DNA of 64,000 nt from Leifsonia sp. ZF2019 (GCF_019924635.1 NZ_CP065037.1:682001-746000); one strand, 5' to 3'. Positions 1-9,880 are shown, counted from the stretch's first letter. Made by a program: numbers and translations. Notes: generated by a model not told the origin, from the sequence alone.

Positions 1-33
1 ACTCCCGACTAAGGGGCGGTGGGACGAACCCGA

Positions 34-552
34 TCAGCCATGCCCGGAGCTGTCGTTTACCCGGTTCAGGACGAGAGCGGCGGCTGCCTCGGCGCTAACC
101 GACTTATCGATTCGGACCTCCTGTGCGAAGGCCAACGGCTGCCAACCGTGATACCAGTCACGCAGCTTGTGCTCGCCGAATTCCGCCGCTTTTGGACGCT
201 GACCGTGACGTCGAATGGTCTCCTCGAGGGAAAGATCCCAGGCAAAGAAATGTGATGCCCAGGACCTCTCTCGCAAGCGCTCCAGCGTGTGCTGATAACG
301 CCGCACATCCAGAATGCCCTCCACGACCACGAGCAGCCCTCGGGCGAGCCCCCACTCAGCGATCGTCTTGAGGAGCTCAGCATTGTTTGCGCCCAGCACG
401 TCTGGCTCGCGCAGCATATCTCGCCGGAGATGGTCCTGTGAGACCACAAGGCATCGGCCCGCGGGCAGCCGCTGCTGAACCAGTCGCGCTACCGTCGACT
501 TTCCGGAACCCGCGTTACCACGCAGCACAACAAGGACACCCGAAACGCTCAC
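34..552 (-). CDS. Small P-loop kinase / zeta-toxin-like ATP-binding protein
   Basis: A 172-aa single-domain P-loop NTPase. The Walker A motif GNAGSGKST lies near residue 12, followed by SQDHLRRD, the usual position of the substrate-binding Asp in small-molecule kinases. The layout matches AAA_33 or zeta-toxin-like kinases, which phosphorylate small molecules or nucleotide sugars; the substrate cannot be told. The GTG start overlaps the stop of the upstream 85-aa ORF in a GTGA junction, so translation is probably coupled. No antitoxin-like partner is obvious, so a housekeeping or resistance kinase is as likely as a toxin. Confidence 0.75.
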   Translation of the reverse strand: MSVSGVLVVLRGNAGSGKSTVARLVQQRLPAGRCLVVSQDHLRRDMLREPDVLGANNAELLKTIAEWGLARGLLVVVEGILDVRRYQHTLERLRERSWASHFFAWDLSLEETIRRHGQRPKAAEFGEHKLRDWYHGWQPLAFAQEVRIDKSVSAEAAAALVLNRVNDSSGHG

Positions 553-806
553 CTGACCAGTCTGCCCGATACCAAACGAGACGCAATCAGAGGTTTGAGC
601 ACGCGACTACGCCGCCGTAGAGATATCTGCGCCTTCGTTGGTGAGGTGAGCTGGGGTTTCCTGATGAGGCCTCGACTGACTGTTATGGCCAGTCCGATGA
701 GTGCTGCGGCGGAGCCGGCGACTCCGAGAATAGGGAAGACGGTGCCGACTCCGGCGCGGCGCCTCCCGCGAAGCCGCTGAGCCTTTCGAGTGTGGGCATG
801 ATGCAT
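549..806 (-). CDS. Small predicted membrane protein upstream of the kinase
   Basis: An 85-aa ORF with a basic N-terminus, one strong hydrophobic segment (about residues 20-45, containing GVAGSAAALIGLAITV) and a basic C-terminal tail. Its TGA overlaps the GTG of the kinase gene by four bases, which is the main reason to believe it is translated. No family is recognised. The codons show actinobacterial third-position GC bias, but the protein is short, so this is a tentative gene. Confidence 0.42.
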   Translation of the reverse strand: MHHAHTRKAQRLRGRRRAGVGTVFPILGVAGSAAALIGLAITVSRGLIRKPQLTSPTKAQISLRRRSRVLKPLIASRLVSGRLVR

Positions 807-1060
807 CGCGGGTTGTCGGAGCGCCTATTATCGTGCCCAGCAGACGACGCCTCCGAAGGCCGCCGCCACGGCCGAGTCCTTGCTGCAGGCGTCGATCGAC
901 CAAGGCCGCGTAGGCCACGAGGGCGAGGATGATTCCCATGGGCGCACCAGCTGCGAGCATGACCGGCCCCGCATAGCTGCTGCGAGCGTGGTCCTGGCGC
1001 CGCTGCCCTGCAACGCGGCGACATAGGCGCGGGTGGGGAAGGGGGTGAACATCCTGTTTC

Positions 1061-1109
1061 GCGTGCCGCGTGCCGCGTGCCGCGTGCCGCGTGCCGCGTG
1101 CCGCGTTCC
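1061..1109. repeat. Heptanucleotide tandem repeat (GCGTGCC)n
   Basis: Six perfect copies of GCGTGCC followed by a seventh reading GCGTTCC, with no spacers. It lies in the 345-bp gap between the small membrane-protein ORF and the end of the LuxR-type gene at 1152. No convincing gene spans it. Reading frames on the minus strand contain repeated RGTRHAA because 7 is not divisible by 3, which marks them as repeat artefacts. Confidence 0.9.
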
Positions 1110-1151
1110 ACGCTCCGACGCTGCGGGCGAAGGACTGACCCGCAACTATCC

Positions 1152-3737
1152 TTATCCCCTTTCTCTGCCGGGACCTTCTGCGGGACGAGGTTGACTGGAC
1201 CCCAGTAGCACCTGAGGGAGCGGTTGCGGGCGGGGATCGTTCTCGACCGCGTGTGGCGGCTCGGGGAGGAGTGCGAGCTCGCTTGCCTTTCGCAGTGCCT
1301 CCTCACGTGTCGATACGTCGAGCTTGCGATACACCGAACGCAACTGCGTTTTTATCGTGTTGGGAGAGACATGCAGCTGATGGGCCAGCTCTTCGCGCGA
1401 ATCGGCAGTGGCGAGCGCTGCGAGCACATAGGCCTCCTTCTTCGACAGGCGGACCGCAGCCACGCGCACATAGGGAAAGGCGTCGGTCAGCGCGGGGAAT
1501 GGGTCGTCAGTATCTTCGCCGAGGAGCCAGCGGCGATCGGCACTGTTCTGCCACGCTACAGGGCTCGATAACTGGTGCACCTCCAGCGTCGCCCGCGCGT
1601 GAGCGACCAACTCCTGGTGAACCGGCATGCCGAGCTGGCGAGCGCTCACGGCTGAGAGGGCGTAGACACTGCTGTCGATGAAGGGGTTGTATCGCTTGCC
1701 GCGGTGGGGCGCCAAGGTCAGCAGAGCATCGCTCTCGTTGCCCGTCAACAGGAGATGCAACGAGCGGATGAGATCGTTCTCTACCACGCCGCGGGGGAGA
1801 ACGCGGATCAGGGATGAGGCGCTTCGCATCTCTCCAAGCGCCAGATATGCCAAGGCCTCGACTCGATCGAGCGCCTGGTATGCGGATGCTGTAGTCTTGG
1901 GGTGAGCGTGCGGCTCCCGAGCAGCCTCGATCTGCTCGATGGCGACCTGCGATTGGCCCGTGCGGATTCGAATCGAGGCAGCGAGGGCGACGGTGATCGG
2001 CCAGTGCTCGACGGTGGCGAAGTGCTCGGCGATCTGCTCCAACGCTTCCTCGGCCGCCTGATAATCGCGGGCTTCCGCAGCGATCGTTGCGCGGGCGACT
2101 TGACCGAGATAGCCGATGTAGCTTGATCGCCTGATCGGCGGATGATCAACGGACTCGGTCAGCGCCAGGGTGCGCGCCGCGCTGGGCATATCGCCGGCGA
2201 GTGCCTGTATGCCTGCGCGAATACTCATTGTGTGGTACCACGCGGCCGACTCGGGGGGAAGAAGCCGCAACGCCGTTTCGGTAGCGTTCATCGCTGCGGC
2301 GGCATCATCTGAGTAGAGGATTGAGAGCGCCATATGCGGGAAGATTCGGAAGAACCCCTCGGACATGCCGTCAACGTCAGCGAGTTTCAGCCGGCTCGCG
2401 ACAGTGCAGGCTCTCAAGGCCATGTTCCCCGCCGCCTTGAACCTGCCGGTGAGGCGCAAAGCACTCGTGAGCATGCCGAGAATCCACAGCTGCTCTATGG
2501 GATCCTGATCGTCCGGTGGCTTCCTCGCGGACTTCACGATCGGCAAGAGGAGAGCGAGAGCTCGCGAGCGGTGGCCGCGAGCGTTGTAGCCGATAGCGAG
2601 CGCCATCGGAACGGCCGGGAAGTGAGACCGCGTTCGTGAGTCCATCTTCTCGAGGATCGCTTGTGTCTCTTCCCCGTTGTATCGAAGAAGGACGTCCCAA
2701 TAACTGCGAACAATGCGCGATAACAGATAGTGGTCGCCTGATGCGGCCGCCATTCTCAGCGCTTCGAAAGGTTGCTCATTGTCTAGCGCCCACACGCTCG
2801 CAATTCGGCTGATTCGTTGAAACTCGTTCGGAGAGCGACCTTCGAGCCTGAGCCGGAGCTCATCGCGGTACGCCGGGTTGAAGACAAAATGGGCGCCAAG
2901 GCCTGTGGCGCTCGGCGCACCCAATCCGACGTCCTCTGCGGCGCCCAAGACATCGGCTCCTTGCGCCATGCTCGTTATCCGTTCGACCAACTCTGCATTC
3001 ACGCTTGTGGGAACAGCCAATTCTGGCATCACTTCTGCGTAGGATTCGGGGAGCAGACCGAGAAGATAATCCAAGAGGCCGGTGTCCGAATCGTGGTCGG
3101 GGTCGAAGCCATTGCGCGTTGACAGGGCGAGCATCTTCGCCCGAATCGGAAACATCGACGTTACCAGGCCTTCGTACGGCGAACCCGCACGTTCTTCGAT
3201 GCTACGCCGTGCTTCTTCTGACGTAAGTTCGAGGTCTGCTCCGGTCAGAAGCTCGCTATCGGTGGCGAGGACGAGACGATCGAACGCTCCTGACTTTCGC
3301 GACGCCACGATGAAGCGCACCTTATTGTTCTTTTCACCGATTCGGGTGATGTCGGCCTCGAAGGCGGCGTTCTGGCGGACCCCATCGATGGCGATGACGA
3401 CGCCCACGTCGATGCCTTCGATCAGGGCCATCCAGTGTTCACGGGCCGCGGTCTCATCGACGCCGGCGACAAGTCCGATATCGGCGAGGCCCCGAATCAC
3501 ATACAGCCAGATCTCGTCTGCTTCGTCTACCCCGGCCGCGCTGATAGTGACGACGGGCTCGGTCGCGCCTTCCGCGAACTCGCGGATCAATGCGCTCTTT
3601 CCCGCCCCCGCTGGTGCAGTGATCGCAACGACCGCGCGTGGCTGCGCAAGCTTCGATGTCAAGCGTGGACGCCCTACGTACCCGCCGGCGGGCTGCCAGG
3701 ATGTTGGAAGTGCGTTCGACGTTGCGTCAGAGGACAT
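1152..3737 (-). CDS. Large ATP-binding LuxR-family regulator (LAL/MalT-like)
   Basis: An 861-aa transcription regulator. The N-terminal P-loop NTPase has Walker A PAGAGKSA near residue 47. A long helical, TPR-like middle follows, and a C-terminal LuxR-type helix-turn-helix contains LHVSPNTIKTQLRSVYRKLD. LAL proteins usually bind an inducer through the middle region and ATP through the N-terminus, then activate nearby promoters. The ATG at 3737 was chosen over an upstream start because a GAGGAG ribosome-binding site stands about 8 nt before it. It resembles the plus-strand regulator at 5367-7982 in architecture and in the HTH sequence. The inducer is unknown. Confidence 0.9.
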   Translation of the reverse strand: MSSDATSNALPTSWQPAGGYVGRPRLTSKLAQPRAVVAITAPAGAGKSALIREFAEGATEPVVTISAAGVDEADEIWLYVIRGLADIGLVAGVDETAAREHWMALIEGIDVGVVIAIDGVRQNAAFEADITRIGEKNNKVRFIVASRKSGAFDRLVLATDSELLTGADLELTSEEARRSIEERAGSPYEGLVTSMFPIRAKMLALSTRNGFDPDHDSDTGLLDYLLGLLPESYAEVMPELAVPTSVNAELVERITSMAQGADVLGAAEDVGLGAPSATGLGAHFVFNPAYRDELRLRLEGRSPNEFQRISRIASVWALDNEQPFEALRMAAASGDHYLLSRIVRSYWDVLLRYNGEETQAILEKMDSRTRSHFPAVPMALAIGYNARGHRSRALALLLPIVKSARKPPDDQDPIEQLWILGMLTSALRLTGRFKAAGNMALRACTVASRLKLADVDGMSEGFFRIFPHMALSILYSDDAAAAMNATETALRLLPPESAAWYHTMSIRAGIQALAGDMPSAARTLALTESVDHPPIRRSSYIGYLGQVARATIAAEARDYQAAEEALEQIAEHFATVEHWPITVALAASIRIRTGQSQVAIEQIEAAREPHAHPKTTASAYQALDRVEALAYLALGEMRSASSLIRVLPRGVVENDLIRSLHLLLTGNESDALLTLAPHRGKRYNPFIDSSVYALSAVSARQLGMPVHQELVAHARATLEVHQLSSPVAWQNSADRRWLLGEDTDDPFPALTDAFPYVRVAAVRLSKKEAYVLAALATADSREELAHQLHVSPNTIKTQLRSVYRKLDVSTREEALRKASELALLPEPPHAVENDPRPQPLPQVLLGSSQPRPAEGPGRERG

Positions 3738-3957
3738 CCACGTTCTCCTCGTCGCTCCCGAACAAGGGCTTCGGGCGTCCCTGGCTCGGCCTGCGAGGTG
3801 CAACGCCACTGCTTATATCAAACTGCATCTGAGATCCCCCTCAAAGAATGCTTTCGATTGCACTAGGTTCGCCCCGAATCACGACGGCCGTAGTACCTGG
3901 GACGGCGTGTCGAGGGAGGTTGGGTATGGCAGCCGTGTGCGCGATGCCTTGCCGCCG

Positions 3958-5106
3958 CTACGCCGCCGTCGCCCCGACGCTCATGATGGACGTTTCACGG
4001 CAGATCGATTCCACGTCATCGCCGATGGCCAGTCGCTGACAGATCGTCGCTATTCTCTCGCTCGCGTTACCATCGCCGTACGGCGATGGTGTCGTCAGCA
4101 GTCGGGAACGTAGTGCATGATCGTGCAGCATGGCGTTCGCCACCGAGGCGAGATCCGCTGTCGGCGGCGCGAGACGCGCGAAGCCGGCGTCCATCGATTC
4201 GGGGCGTTCAGTGGAGCGTCTGACAACGATCAGAGGCTTCCCGATGATCGTGCATTCCTCCTGAACCCCGCCCGAATCGGAGATGAGGAGATCTGCGCGC
4301 ATGGCCAAGGAGAGGAATTGCTCGTGAGAGACGGGCGGACCGACATGGACGAGTTCAAGAAGATGATCCAGGCCATAGGCAGACAATGCCGCACGCGTCC
4401 GAGGGTGAATGAGGAGGAGGACCGGTGCGTCGATTCCCGCGAGCCCGTGGAGGACGCGCGTGAGGGCGTCGCGCGTGTCGGTGTTTTCTGGTCGATGAAT
4501 GGTCGCCAGCACGAACCCGTCGCGGATTTCGGGGAGTGAAGTCGATGGGGCAGATTCCGCTCGCGCCACCGACTCCCGCGTAATCTCGACGATGGTATTT
4601 CCGGTGACAGATATACGCCCCGGATCGATTCCTTCCGACTGAAGGTTCCGGGCGTTCTGCATCGTTGCCGCGCAATGCACTGTGGCGAGCGCTCCGGCGA
4701 CCATGCGATTGATTTCCTCAGGCATTCCTCGGTCGTAGGAGCGCAGTCCTGCCTCGACGTGGACCACCGGGATACCTAGATAGTTCGCCGCCTGAGCTCC
4801 GGCGGACACCGCGTTGGTGTCGCCCTGCACGACAACGACGGACGGACGGTCCTCGAGGAAGGCGTCGGTGATGTCGCCGAGGGCGCTTGCGATCTGCGCG
4901 CCACGGAGTCGCCCTCCCACATCGCGGAGCAGGAGATGAGGCTCCGGCAAGCCCAGTTCTGGGAAAAACTGGCCAGACAACGCCGGGTCATAGTGCTGGC
5001 CCGTGTGTATGAGACGCGCTCGAGTGCCCAGCAGTCGAATGACGGGTGCCAGTTTGATGATCTCGGGTCGAGTGCCGAACACAAGTGCGATGTCGGCAGA
5101 TGGCAT
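3958..5106 (-). CDS. wecB: UDP-N-acetylglucosamine 2-epimerase (non-hydrolysing)
   Basis: A 382-aa cytosolic enzyme that interconverts UDP-GlcNAc and UDP-ManNAc for surface glycan synthesis. Family signatures are [14 protein letters not shown] at the N-terminus, [23 protein letters not shown] and, toward the C-terminus, SDSGGVQEE. The full family length is present. The ATG at 5106 has GGAG about 8 nt upstream. No other glycan genes surround it; it lies alone between two large LuxR-type regulators, which is unusual for a wecB gene. Confidence 0.92.
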   Translation of the reverse strand: MPSADIALVFGTRPEIIKLAPVIRLLGTRARLIHTGQHYDPALSGQFFPELGLPEPHLLLRDVGGRLRGAQIASALGDITDAFLEDRPSVVVVQGDTNAVSAGAQAANYLGIPVVHVEAGLRSYDRGMPEEINRMVAGALATVHCAATMQNARNLQSEGIDPGRISVTGNTIVEITRESVARAESAPSTSLPEIRDGFVLATIHRPENTDTRDALTRVLHGLAGIDAPVLLLIHPRTRAALSAYGLDHLLELVHVGPPVSHEQFLSLAMRADLLISDSGGVQEECTIIGKPLIVVRRSTERPESMDAGFARLAPPTADLASVANAMLHDHALRSRLLTTPSPYGDGNASERIATICQRLAIGDDVESICRETSIMSVGATAA

Positions 5107-5366
5107 TAGGAGTCTCCGTCCTCGGGTAACGCGGTGAGTAGTCGTCTGCCGTCGTCTGGACTGTGCGAGCGGTTCGACGCGGCAGCCGACTCTCATGATT
5201 CACGTGACTGAGAAGACGCACGGTTCTCGGCGCCGCGCGACGCAGGTCTCACCCTGGCTTTCACCCGGGGGAGCTATCTGTGAGGCGGGGTGAAGGGATG
5301 GGTGACCTCTGTCTCTTCTTCGATGGTGGTGTCCTCTGGGTGGAGGTGGCGCGACAGCATTCTTTA

Positions 5367-7982
5367 ATGGCCACGTCGCACGACCGCATTGTCAGCCCTC
5401 GCTCGGGCTCCCAACCGTCTCACCGGCATGTGAGTCGAACGATGCGTGAGCGCGCCGGCATTCTTCACGTACCTGGTATCGCGCCGCCTAGCCTTCCGTC
5501 GACCTTTCTGTCTCGGCCACGACTCGCCAGCGCGATTCATGGCGACTGGGACGTGATTGTGGTGATGGGTCCCATCGGGGCAGGAAAGACCTCCTTGTTG
5601 GCGGAATGGGCACACTCTCCCCGCGAAAACCCCACCGTCTGGCTTCCCTATGTCGAAAATCGTGAAGACTTCTGGCGATACCTCGGCGAGCTGCTCGGGG
5701 GATCTGCTCATTGTGTCGATGACGTGGTGGCGCTTGTACAGGCGTCGGATATCGCTGCAACCATCGTGGTCGACGACGTGCCTGGGGAGAGCGCGGATTT
5801 TTTCGATTCAATCCGCCGTCTCGCCACGTCTTGCCCGGGCATTCGGATGATCGTGGCGACGAGCGGCGCCTGCGCCCTCTCCGATCTTGCTGCCGTTGCC
5901 GATCTCGATATCAGGGTCATCGGGCCCACGGATCTCATGTTTACTCGGTCCGAAGCTCGAGAGGTCGTCACGTCCCTCGCTGGCCCGCACAGCGCCGACG
6001 ACGTCTATCTCGGGGACACGGTCCTACCATTGGGAGCGCGACTGATCGGCGTTGCCGTTGAGCGAGGAACCTACGGCAGCTTCGACTGGGAGGGCAGTGG
6101 CCGTTCTCAGGTGGCGGAGATACTTGTCCACAAGCTGATTCCGCAGATCCCGGACTCGAAGCTATTCACCGCAGTGATGCGTCTCTCAGTGGCGGAGTTC
6201 GTTGATGACGAACTCTGCCGCAGCCTCGTCGGTGAGTCGTCCGACGACCTCCTCGACGAACTCGAGCGGCTGGGGCTCGGCTACTTCACTCCCGCAGGCG
6301 CGGTGCGACGATTCACGATCGTGCCGCTCCTCCGTCAGGGGTATCTGAAAGAACTGCATCGACGATTGCCCGCTGAGGTTCAGAGTCTGCAGCGCGTCAC
6401 CGCACTCTGGTGTCTTGACAAGGGCCGTTTCGCCGAGGCGCTCCGCAACGCCGTTGACATCGAGGACTACTACTTGGCGTCCCGCATCGCGCGTGCAGGT
6501 TGGGCAGAACTCACGGGATCGTTCCTCTCCGAGGCCACGACGATCCTCGCAAGGCGGGACCGAACCAAGTACATGAAATTTCCTGTTCTCGCGACTCTTG
6601 CTGGATTGGGCGCGCTGCGACACTCACGTGACGGTGAGGCGTCGGTCCACTTCGAGGACGCTCTGAGCGCGCTCCGGCGGACCGGCGCACATGCGCAGGC
6701 CGATGTCATCTGGACCTCCACACTTCGCGCGGTGTGTCGTATGCACCTCGGGAGTTCTGCACTCGCGGCGCGGGCGGCGCAGCGCGCCGTGGCAGAGTTC
6801 GAGCAGCTAGCGCGTCGAACACGAGACGAGCTCGGCAACGCGGGCGGCCTTCTGATGAAGGAGTGCTCTATCGTCCTACTGTTCGCAGGGCTCACCACGG
6901 AGGCGGGCGCCGCGGCGCGACTCGGAATGAGATGGGCGGACGGGACAAGCATCACCGCGAACCAGCTGCGCCTCGTTGAAGCCGTCGCGTGGGCGCTCGA
7001 CGGACACATCGACGCATCGCTGATGCTGGTTGCTCAGCCGTTTCCGTCAGGACTGGGACTCGACCATCTCGAATCCGCACTGCGCGTCATCGTCGAGGCC
7101 GAGACGGGAGTTCTCGCGGCCCCGGAGGATCTGTCCCTGCTCCGCGGGCTCTGCCGTACGTCGGATTGGTGGACTGTGTCGTGGGCGCTCGCGCTGCACG
7201 CCATGGCTCAAGGGAGTTTTGACCAGGGGGCTGCGACAGTTGCGGCAGCGTTGCCCGCAATCGTTCCCGAGAGTATTGGCAAGCTCCGCACAGAGCGGAT
7301 GTACGGCTACCTCCTGATGGGTTCTCGCAGACCCGGTCGAGCGGACGAGCTCATTGCGCGGTTTGCTCGACGGGATGACGAAACCAGTCTCTTGCGAGCA
7401 GTCCGTTTCGCGCAGTCCGGCCGGTACTCGGAAGCACTCGAACAGACCGCCGTCGCTCTATCCGCCACGAATGAGTCCAATCCCCGCGTGGGTGCGACTG
7501 CGGCGATGTTGGCCGCCGTATGCGCATCCGAGCTACTCATGACCGACCTCAGCCATCAATTTGCTTCACGCGGCGTCGCATTGGCGAGCCAGCACCATCT
7601 CTTGTCGCCCCTCCTCGTGCTCTCAGCCGGCCATCGCGAGGAATTTCGCAGATTCCTCCAGTCGCTGCCCGGTGATCAGAGATCCTTCCCCGCTGGCTCG
7701 TGGCTGAGTGAACAGAGCACCAGCCATCCGTTAACCCGCCGTGAACGGGCGGTGCTCGCCGAGTTGCTGATCCACGAGACACGAGCCGACTTGGCTGAAT
7801 CGCTCGGAGTCTCCATCAACACCGTGAAGACGCAGTTGCGGAGCCTTTACAGAAAGCTCGGGGCGAGCGATCGCCGCACGGCGATCGTGAGAGCACTCGA
7901 GAGCGGGATCATCACCGCCAGTGAGAAGAGCCCAGCGCGGCCCATCGGCGATGTGAGCGGAGCAGCCGGCCTTCTCGACTGA
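5367..7982 (+). CDS. Large ATP-binding LuxR-family regulator (LAL/MalT-like), second copy
   Basis: About 871 aa, with the same architecture as the minus-strand regulator at 1152-3737: N-terminal Walker A GPIGAGKTS, long helical middle, and C-terminal LuxR HTH with LGVSINTVKTQLRSLYRKLG. Several starts are possible: GTG at 5280, ATG at 5298, 5367 or 5442. None has a strong ribosome-binding site; 5367 is a compromise, and 5442 would match the N-terminal length of the paralogue. Divergent from wecB. Sequence identity to the paralogue looks modest outside the NTPase and HTH ends, so the two probably sense different signals. Confidence 0.88.
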   Translation: MATSHDRIVSPRSGSQPSHRHVSRTMRERAGILHVPGIAPPSLPSTFLSRPRLASAIHGDWDVIVVMGPIGAGKTSLLAEWAHSPRENPTVWLPYVENREDFWRYLGELLGGSAHCVDDVVALVQASDIAATIVVDDVPGESADFFDSIRRLATSCPGIRMIVATSGACALSDLAAVADLDIRVIGPTDLMFTRSEAREVVTSLAGPHSADDVYLGDTVLPLGARLIGVAVERGTYGSFDWEGSGRSQVAEILVHKLIPQIPDSKLFTAVMRLSVAEFVDDELCRSLVGESSDDLLDELERLGLGYFTPAGAVRRFTIVPLLRQGYLKELHRRLPAEVQSLQRVTALWCLDKGRFAEALRNAVDIEDYYLASRIARAGWAELTGSFLSEATTILARRDRTKYMKFPVLATLAGLGALRHSRDGEASVHFEDALSALRRTGAHAQADVIWTSTLRAVCRMHLGSSALAARAAQRAVAEFEQLARRTRDELGNAGGLLMKECSIVLLFAGLTTEAGAAARLGMRWADGTSITANQLRLVEAVAWALDGHIDASLMLVAQPFPSGLGLDHLESALRVIVEAETGVLAAPEDLSLLRGLCRTSDWWTVSWALALHAMAQGSFDQGAATVAAALPAIVPESIGKLRTERMYGYLLMGSRRPGRADELIARFARRDDETSLLRAVRFAQSGRYSEALEQTAVALSATNESNPRVGATAAMLAAVCASELLMTDLSHQFASRGVALASQHHLLSPLLVLSAGHREEFRRFLQSLPGDQRSFPAGSWLSEQSTSHPLTRRERAVLAELLIHETRADLAESLGVSINTVKTQLRSLYRKLGASDRRTAIVRALESGIITASEKSPARPIGDVSGAAGLLD

Positions 7983-8037
7983 AGAGGCTACACAACCGTA
8001 AGCGTCAACCGCGCCAAGGAAGGGGCGACTCGGCAGG

Positions 8038-8268
8038 ATGCGATCGAATCATCGTGGGTCAGATGTACGCTGCGCAATCCGAAGTGCCCTCAGCTTAACG
8101 GGCATCATGACATCCGCCGCGTTAGTGGAAGCATGCCAGCCCTTTCCCGCAGAGCGGGTACTGAAGGAGCTTTCGGGTCTTGTCCAGAGGGGTGACCTCC
8201 GATGCGCCGAGCAATCGGGAACAGTCTTCTATAGCGAGCGCGCCAAGCGAACGGGTGCGACGTCGTGA
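8038..8268 (+). CDS. Small predicted winged-helix-like protein
   Basis: A 76-aa ORF. The segment ALVEACQPFPAERVLKEL followed by GLVQRGDLRCAEQ and a short beta-hairpin resembles a small winged-helix fold, but this is only a pattern impression. The stop overlaps the GTG of the next ORF (GTGA), which suggests a two-gene unit. AGG stands directly before the ATG; a later ATG at 8107 is also possible. Function unknown. Confidence 0.4.
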   Translation: MRSNHRGSDVRCAIRSALSLTGIMTSAALVEACQPFPAERVLKELSGLVQRGDLRCAEQSGTVFYSERAKRTGATS

Positions 8269-8714
8269 TACTCCCGATGCCGGCATCGACCCAGCGGGGA
8301 GACGCTGTCGACATGTTTCGTTGGCGCACCGTGGATGGGGATCGGCAGGCACTCGTGGTGCGGGGGATCCTTCTGTACGCGAAGCGGGACGTCTGGGTGC
8401 TCGACATCGAGGATTCGACTCGGCACTTCTCGATGGCCGAATGGCACCTCTGCGCCCGTGTGAGCCGCGATGTCGAAAGGGTGACGCTCACCACATCTAA
8501 GATCCCCCACGGCGAGAGTGCTACCCGGCGGCATCGGTTCACGACACGGGCATTGACGGTCGCTGCGATCATCGCTGCCGGCTTCGAAGTCATCGCCTCC
8601 GCAGTCGAAGAGGACGACCATCAGTACTTCACCATCTCCGATTTCCTTCGCGCCCGAGAACGGCCGCACGGGATCCATGCGGGGGACGCCGCGGCTGGGC
8701 AGGAAGTGAATTAG
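8265..8714 (+). CDS. Hypothetical protein coupled to the preceding small gene
   Basis: A 149-aa protein of unknown function. It starts at a GTG overlapping the previous stop by four bases; in-frame ATGs lie a few codons further in (8277, 8313). The first half looks like a beta-rich domain (VRGILLYAKRDVWVLDIEDS). A hydrophobic stretch ALTVAAIIAAGFEVIASAV follows, and the C-terminus is polar. It could be a single-pass membrane protein. No family recognised. Confidence 0.5.
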   Translation: MILPMPASTQRGDAVDMFRWRTVDGDRQALVVRGILLYAKRDVWVLDIEDSTRHFSMAEWHLCARVSRDVERVTLTTSKIPHGESATRRHRFTTRALTVAAIIAAGFEVIASAVEEDDHQYFTISDFLRARERPHGIHAGDAAAGQEVN

Positions 8715-8890
8715 CCATCTCTCCGGGCGAGCTCGGATCGGTGCGGGGTGAGTGGTGGGGTGATTTACCAAGCTGGAGGTTTCCGCATCTCTGTGCGGAG
8801 TATTCGCTCGAAGATCATCGAAACAGTACTAACGCGGCACGGCGCCGTGGTCGGCCGCCGTGGTCGGCGCACCACACATTAGGGAGACAC

Positions 8891-9811
8891 ATGCGTATTA
8901 TCAGAATCGCTGCCAGCGCGGGAGCGCTTGCCGCACTGGCAGCTGGCGGGCTCATCGCCGCAGCGCCAGCAAATGCCGCTACCGCTGGCACCAACGACCT
9001 TGGTGTTTCAAGTATCATGTGGGAAGCGGCCACCGACGCGCCGTACCTTGTGTGGCATCAGTCTGCGTCGGGCGGGACTGTCGCCGGGACGGGTACGCTT
9101 CAGGCTGGCGACGTGATGCGCCAGACGGTTGCGTTGTCAGCGGGGCAGATCGGAAGCACGAGCTTCCAGCTCGGCGGTCTGGGTAACCCGATCTGCGACA
9201 CTACCGGGCAGCCGGTCACTGTCGCCACGGGGACGGTGAGTTGCCGCCTCCTGCCCAGCCTGAAGGGGCTCCAGTGGACGTTCACGGCCACCCAGGACAC
9301 CTCGGTCGCCAACCTCGACAACGGACCGGTGGTGGTTCCGATTGACCCGTCCATTCGCGATGAAGCCAGCGCTGAGGCGACGATCGTGTCGACGTTCCCG
9401 AGCGCACAGACAAGCACCAAGCCCGAGTGGCAGGACGCGGCGGTGTATCTGAGTATTGCCGCTCCGACGGTCACGGGAGATGACGGCGGAAATCCGGCAA
9501 CCGTGACGGGCCAGGGAATCCCCAATGCGGACATTCAGGTCTACGACACGTCTGGATCTGGCACCGCGACGGACCCGGGCAACTTTCTGGGGGGAACCGC
9601 TGCCGATTCGCAGGGGAATTGGTCGGTCACTCTCAGCCACAACCCCGCTGACGGCAAGATTCGAGTGCTTCAGGACCCGGACACGAGTGGAGGCCAGTAC
9701 ATTGATGACTGGCAGTTTTCGCCGTATGTGGATTACGAGCTGACTCCGGCTGGGCCGGTGGTTGATCTGCCAGGCATCGCCCGCATGGTCTCGGGGTGGC
9801 TCGGCTTCTAG
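8891..9811 (+). CDS. Secreted protein with bacterial Ig-like domain
   Basis: A 306-aa exported protein. It begins MRIIRIAASAGALAALAAGG and ends its signal peptide around APANAATA, so signal peptidase I cleavage near residue 30 is expected. The mature part is rich in G, T, S, D and V. Its last third fits an Ig-like fold (APTVTGDDGG ... NPADGKIRVLQD). A clear GGGAGA ribosome-binding site precedes the ATG at 8891, so the longer upstream reading is rejected. No sortase signal is seen, so release or non-covalent surface attachment is likely. A strong hairpin follows at 9842-9880. Confidence 0.75.
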   Translation: MRIIRIAASAGALAALAAGGLIAAAPANAATAGTNDLGVSSIMWEAATDAPYLVWHQSASGGTVAGTGTLQAGDVMRQTVALSAGQIGSTSFQLGGLGNPICDTTGQPVTVATGTVSCRLLPSLKGLQWTFTATQDTSVANLDNGPVVVPIDPSIRDEASAEATIVSTFPSAQTSTKPEWQDAAVYLSIAAPTVTGDDGGNPATVTGQGIPNADIQVYDTSGSGTATDPGNFLGGTAADSQGNWSVTLSHNPADGKIRVLQDPDTSGGQYIDDWQFSPYVDYELTPAGPVVDLPGIARMVSGWLGF

Positions 9812-9841
9812 CGCACGCGCGCGAGGCTGAGCTGTGCCCGC

Positions 9842-9880
9842 CTGGCGGCCGGATGACAAGGGATGCCATCCGGCCGCCAG
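9842..9880 (+). terminator. Hairpin after the Ig-like protein gene
   Basis: A 14-bp perfect stem (CTGGCGGCCGGATG pairing with CATCCGGCCGCCAG) around an 11-nt loop, 30 bp after the stop codon. There is no T-run, as is usual for high-GC actinobacteria. It probably separates this gene from the cyclase operon. Confidence 0.75.

Noticed and set aside
34..552. The kinase as a zeta toxin of a complete toxin-antitoxin pair
   Set aside because: No epsilon-like antitoxin is adjacent; only the general kinase fold is supported.
828..1145. Possible coding frames across the GCGTGCC repeat
   Set aside because: They contain RGTRHAA repeats produced by the heptamer and switch frame along it. A hydrophobic fragment near 870-960 (minus strand) may be a decayed gene but cannot be supported.
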